A stretch of 8,055 nt of DNA from Bacteroidales bacterium (GTDB lineage Bacteria > Bacteroidota > Bacteroidia > Bacteroidales > UBA932): positions 1-8,055 of the forward strand of contig JAEDEB010000079.1 of the NCBI GenBank assembly GCA_016293535.1. The letters run 5' to 3'. This document shows, piece after piece, positions 6,364-8,055 of this stretch. A program made the translations under genes and the position numbers. Within the stretch, counting starts at the first letter, position 1. Each line of letters begins with the position of its first letter. The notes beneath the pieces are model-generated. The model made no database searches. It saw only the letters and a list, made by a program, of their open reading frames with translations, and was not told the origin of the DNA.

Positions 6364-7419
6364 ATGGGCAATAAGATTTTTATAATTTTTTCGCTTGCGG
6401 CCGTCCTCGCCGTGTCGTGCGGAAAGGAGCCTTCCGGGGATAATGGAAAGGTTCCCGTCAATTCAAAGGTCATAATGACCGAAATCAATGGAAGCGAGGA
6501 TTTTATCGAACTATACAACAGCGGTAGCGAGGCCGAATCCCTCGAGGGCTTCAAGATACGCAGGATGCGGTTGAAAGACGGCGTTGCCGATGCCCAGACT
6601 ATATGGGAAGGAATGCCGTCGTTCAAGATTGCTGTTGGGGAGAGGCTGGTACTCGCATACGCCGAGGGCAAAACTGACAATCTTCAATATCCGCGCAATC
6701 TACAGAACCCCCTTTCATCGAAGAAGAATATGTTCCTGTGGCTTCAGGATCCGGCAGGAAACAGGCTTTCCGAATTCAGGAGAGGCATAGAGAGCATAGG
6801 ATGGGGAGAAGTAAGGATGCACAAGGCGGAGATTGAAGATATCGGCCTTTCCTATTCGCTTTCTGGTTCGGAGTGGAAGTATGCCCTACCGTCGAAGGGT
6901 TCCGAGAATGCAGAGGCTGTGGGAACGATAGACCAGACGATGCTCTATGTGTCGATAAATGAAATCGACCTCGAGGGTTCGAAGGTCGAACTGTACAACT
7001 ACGGCGACAAGGATGCGGACATTTCCGGTTTCGAACTCAGGTGGAGCCGGATACGCACAGACGGAACGCCGGACAATCAGACCATTTGGACGGCACCGCT
7101 CAATACCGTTCTCTCTCCGGGCGACTTCCTTACGGTAAGCATTTCCACTCCGTCCCTTTCGGCATACCAGTCCCGGAACATACATCTTCGTCTGAGAAAT
7201 CCGAATGCTTTCGACTGCACCGGTGAAAAGATAGTGTGGGACGACTTCAAACGCGGCGTCGAGGGTTCCGGATGGACCAAGGAAAGCCTTTCCGCCACTT
7301 CGGGTTCGTATGCACGCGTCCCGGACGGTACAGGAAACTGGTATCTCCAGACCGCGACCGTCGGTTCCCGCAACGGTGTCTCGACGGCTACTCCGGTTCC
7401 GGATGTCAAGGTGGACTGA
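6364..7419 (+). CDS. Lipoprotein with two tandem lamin-tail-like (LTD) domains
   Basis: A 351-residue surface or periplasmic lipoprotein. The N-terminus MGNKIFIIF...LAVSC is a type II signal peptide with the lipid-bearing Cys19, followed by GKEPSGD. Two copies of one domain follow, about 36-185 and 195-345. Matching blocks are MTEINGSEDFIELYN (38-52) and INEIDLEGSKVELYN (198-212), LEGFKIRRMR (60-69) and ISGFELRWSR (220-229), DAQTIWEG (76-83) and DNQTIWTA (237-244), and FRRGIESIGW (138-147) and FKRGVEGSGW (295-304). The I-x-E-I...ELYN start and the GF.L strand are typical of LTD beta-sandwiches, which in bacteria often sit on secreted nucleases and adhesins; no catalytic domain is present here. 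The ATG at 6364 is preferred over the in-frame GTG at 6334 because it gives a normal lipoprotein signal. The role is unknown; a binding protein is likely. Confidence 0.8.
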   Translation: MGNKIFIIFSLAAVLAVSCGKEPSGDNGKVPVNSKVIMTEINGSEDFIELYNSGSEAESLEGFKIRRMRLKDGVADAQTIWEGMPSFKIAVGERLVLAYAEGKTDNLQYPRNLQNPLSSKKNMFLWLQDPAGNRLSEFRRGIESIGWGEVRMHKAEIEDIGLSYSLSGSEWKYALPSKGSENAEAVGTIDQTMLYVSINEIDLEGSKVELYNYGDKDADISGFELRWSRIRTDGTPDNQTIWTAPLNTVLSPGDFLTVSISTPSLSAYQSRNIHLRLRNPNAFDCTGEKIVWDDFKRGVEGSGWTKESLSATSGSYARVPDGTGNWYLQTATVGSRNGVSTATPVPDVKVD

Positions 7420-7478
7420 CGGCTTGTCTGGCAGCGGGAATGTCAGCTTGTCTGACAGGTTGTATGGCAGCTGGGATG
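7419..7478 (+). repeat. Five tandem degenerate 12-bp units after the lipoprotein stop
   Basis: Five adjacent 12-mers read ACGGCTTGTCTG, GCAGCGGGAATG, TCAGCTTGTCTG, ACAGGTTGTATG and GCAGCTGGGATG, with consensus nCAGCTTGT(A/C)TG. A sixth, weaker copy may precede them (7407-7418), overlapping the stop codon of the lipoprotein gene. TGTCAG (7441-7446) and CTGACA (7452-7457) form a 6-bp hairpin within the array. No U-tract follows directly. It may be a minisatellite or a 3'-UTR structure. Confidence 0.6.
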
Positions 7479-7508
7479 AAAATTATTTTTAGTTTCAGAA
7501 TTATTGTT

Positions 7509-7516
7509 TATATTTG
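7509..7516 (+). promoter_or_regulatory. Probable -7 promoter box of tRNA-Cys
   Basis: TATATTTG matches TAnnTTTG. The expected start of transcription, near 7523, leaves about 12 nt of 5' leader before the mature tRNA. The -33 position holds only TTTT (7487-7490, 18-bp spacing). Confidence 0.55.
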
Positions 7517-7534
7517 CAGTCCCAATACGGAAAT

Positions 7535-7605
7535 GGTGCTTTGGCCGAGCGGTTAGGCACAGGTCTGCAAAACCTGGTACAGCGGTTCGATTCCGCTAGG
7601 CACCT
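7535..7605 (+). tRNA. tRNA-Cys (anticodon GCA)
   Basis: The acceptor arm GGTGCTT (7535-7541) pairs with AGGCACC (7598-7604), with one U.G pair. The anticodon stem CAGGT/ACCTG (7560-7564 and 7572-7576) encloses the loop CTGCAAA, giving anticodon GCA at 7567-7569. The T arm is AGCGG/CCGCT around TTCGATT, and the D arm contains GGCCGAGCGGTTAGGC. The discriminator base is U73 (7605), the cysteine identity base. CCA is not encoded. The length of 71 nt is normal. It appears to be a single-tRNA unit with its own promoter and terminator. Confidence 0.95.
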
Positions 7606-7609
7606 CAAG

Positions 7610-7640
7610 AAACGCCTCTGAGAGTATCTCAGGGGCGTTT
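7610..7640 (+). terminator. Intrinsic terminator of tRNA-Cys
   Basis: Positions 7610-7623 pair with 7627-7640 in a 14-bp stem with one U.G pair and a 3-nt GTA loop. The right arm ends in GTTT, followed by GCTATATAAATTT. The hairpin starts 5 nt after the tRNA discriminator base. Confidence 0.75.
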
Positions 7641-7650
7641 GCTATATAAA

Positions 7651-7691
7651 TTTGATACTGAGTTGATACTGAACTTTGGCCCAGTATCAAA
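7651..7691. repeat. Two TTGATACTGA copies facing one inverted copy
   Basis: TTGATACTGA occurs at 7652-7661 and 7663-7672. The inverted CAGTATCAAA lies at 7682-7691. The outer copy pairs over 10 bp (TTTGATACTG, 7651-7660) and the inner copy over 9 bp (7663-7671, loop 7672-7681), so the two hairpins exclude each other. Direct plus inverted short repeats beside a tRNA could be recombinase binding sites of an attachment region, but no integrase is in view. Confidence 0.5.
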
Positions 7692-7694
7692 ATA

Positions 7695-7723
7695 GCCTTC
7701 AACGCTGTTGAGACGCTGAAGGC
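7695..7723. repeat. Hairpin GCCTTCA/TGAAGGC
   Basis: GCCTTCA (7695-7701) pairs with TGAAGGC (7717-7723) across a 15-nt loop. It directly follows the TTGATACTGA repeats. No U-tract follows on the plus strand; on the minus strand it is followed by TATTTTGATAC, so it may be a weak leftward terminator. The rest of 7724-7824 is AT-rich with no gene found. Confidence 0.35.
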
Positions 7724-7771
7724 CGTACGAATTATTAACGTTGGAGCATATCACTGCTTCTTTCGTCTTTG

Positions 7772-7779
7772 CAAAGATA
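7772..7779 (-). promoter_or_regulatory. Isolated leftward -7 box match
   Basis: On the minus strand TATCTTTG matches TAnnTTTG, and it overlaps the perfect palindrome CTTTGCAAAG (7767-7776). No -33 box is visible, and no gene of reasonable size starts within the 130 bp to its left. It could drive a short noncoding transcript toward the repeats at 7651-7723, or be a chance match. Confidence 0.25.
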
Positions 7780-7824
7780 AATACAATTATCCTAAGTTTA
7801 GCTTCCTTCCATAATAAGTATGAT

Positions 7825-7863
7825 TCTTTCGATTGTTAGTCTGTTGATTTGAGCATCGAAAGA
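7825..7863 (-). terminator. Stem-loop 3' of the M15 peptidase gene
   Basis: TCTTTCGAT (7825-7833) and ATCGAAAGA (7855-7863) form a perfect 9-bp stem with a 21-nt loop, starting 8 bp after the peptidase stop codon on the minus strand. The long loop and lack of a U-run make it a moderate terminator candidate. Confidence 0.4.
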
Positions 7864-7871
7864 TAATATAA

Positions 7872-8055
7872 TCATTCGCTGCTTGACTGCTTGTTCATCA
7901 CCACCCCTCTCTGCGGTCCGGGATGTTTGTGAGAAATATGCACGAAAGTGTTGTAAAGTATCATCTGATCGAATGGCAATTTCTTCTGCAGGACGAGCTC
8001 TGCGAGTCCGTGAGGATTGTCAGAAGCGATGTCTGCTGCCTGGCCTTTGGTGTGC
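7872..8055 (-). CDS. Peptidase M15 family Zn metallohydrolase, 3' part only
   Basis: The last 60 codons of a gene that runs off the right edge, ending in TGA at 7872-7874. The visible residues start with HTKGQAADI, the HxxGxAxD zinc motif of the M15 / D-Ala-D-Ala carboxypeptidase-like family (His1 and Asp8 as ligands, numbering from the first visible codon). LPFDQMIL (26-33) and FVHISH (37-42) follow, the latter supplying the third zinc-binding His39. The tail GPQRGVVMNKQSSSE is short and polar. Proteins of this type in Bacteroidota are small (about 130-170 residues), cleave peptidoglycan peptides, and are often carried by prophages or integrative elements. The missing N-terminus means no signal peptide can be judged. 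It points toward the tRNA-Cys gene, leaving about 270 bp of noncoding DNA between them. Confidence 0.82.
   Translation of the reverse strand, partial: HTKGQAADIASDNPHGLAELVLQKKLPFDQMILYNTFVHISHKHPGPQRGVVMNKQSSSE

Noticed and set aside
7419..7478. CRISPR array
   Set aside because: The units are 12 bp, contiguous and degenerate, with no spacers, and there is no cas gene.
7236..7556. A 106-codon plus-strand frame across the lipoprotein end and the tandem repeats
   Set aside because: It overlaps the lipoprotein in another frame and runs into the tRNA. Its ordered part is only the translated 12-bp repeats.

Overview
The window looks like a chromosomal segment of a Bacteroidales-type bacterium (phylum Bacteroidota). 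Evidence for this: several copies of the phylum's -7 promoter box TAnnTTTG, one of them paired with a TTTG -33 box at a 19-bp spacing; start codons with little or no Shine-Dalgarno sequence; a DUF2795 protein and a DUF5692 membrane protein of the kind common in this group; and a secreted GH2 glycosidase. The genus cannot be fixed from this sequence.

Layout, left to right. (1) 79-1437 (+): a GPH-type MFS sugar:cation symporter, closed by a strong hairpin. (2) 1485-2360: AT-richer, accessory-looking DNA holding a HigB-2/RelE-like toxin and its small antitoxin (both minus strand, antitoxin first) with a near-perfect Bacteroidota promoter, and downstream a structured stretch and a possible gene remnant. 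(3) 2359-2580 (-): a DUF2795 protein, divergent from folE (2688-3278, +), GTP cyclohydrolase I. (4) 3295-6281 (-): a two-gene operon, a polytopic DUF5692 membrane protein followed 17 bp later by a signal-peptide-bearing GH2 glycosidase. It converges on folE with only 16 bp between. (5) 6364-7419 (+): a lipoprotein with two duplicated lamin-tail-like domains, divergent from the DUF5692 operon and probably read from a leaderless or nearly leaderless mRNA. A tandem array of 12-bp units begins at its stop codon. (6) 7535-7605 (+): tRNA-Cys(GCA), with a -7 box upstream and a clean terminator downstream. (7) 7641-8055: noncoding DNA rich in repeats and hairpins, then the 3' end of an M15-type Zn peptidase (minus strand) cut off by the window edge, of the kind often carried by prophages and integrative elements.

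How the genes may work together: the symporter and the secreted GH2 could both serve glycoside use, but they are about 1.9 kb apart with other genes between, and no SusC/SusD pair, regulator or second glycosidase is visible. This is therefore not a recognisable polysaccharide utilisation locus. The DUF5692-GH2 pairing is the clearest functional link to an undescribed protein. The toxin-antitoxin pair and the tRNA-adjacent M15 fragment are the accessory parts. I see no CRISPR array, no transposase and no clearly new defence system.
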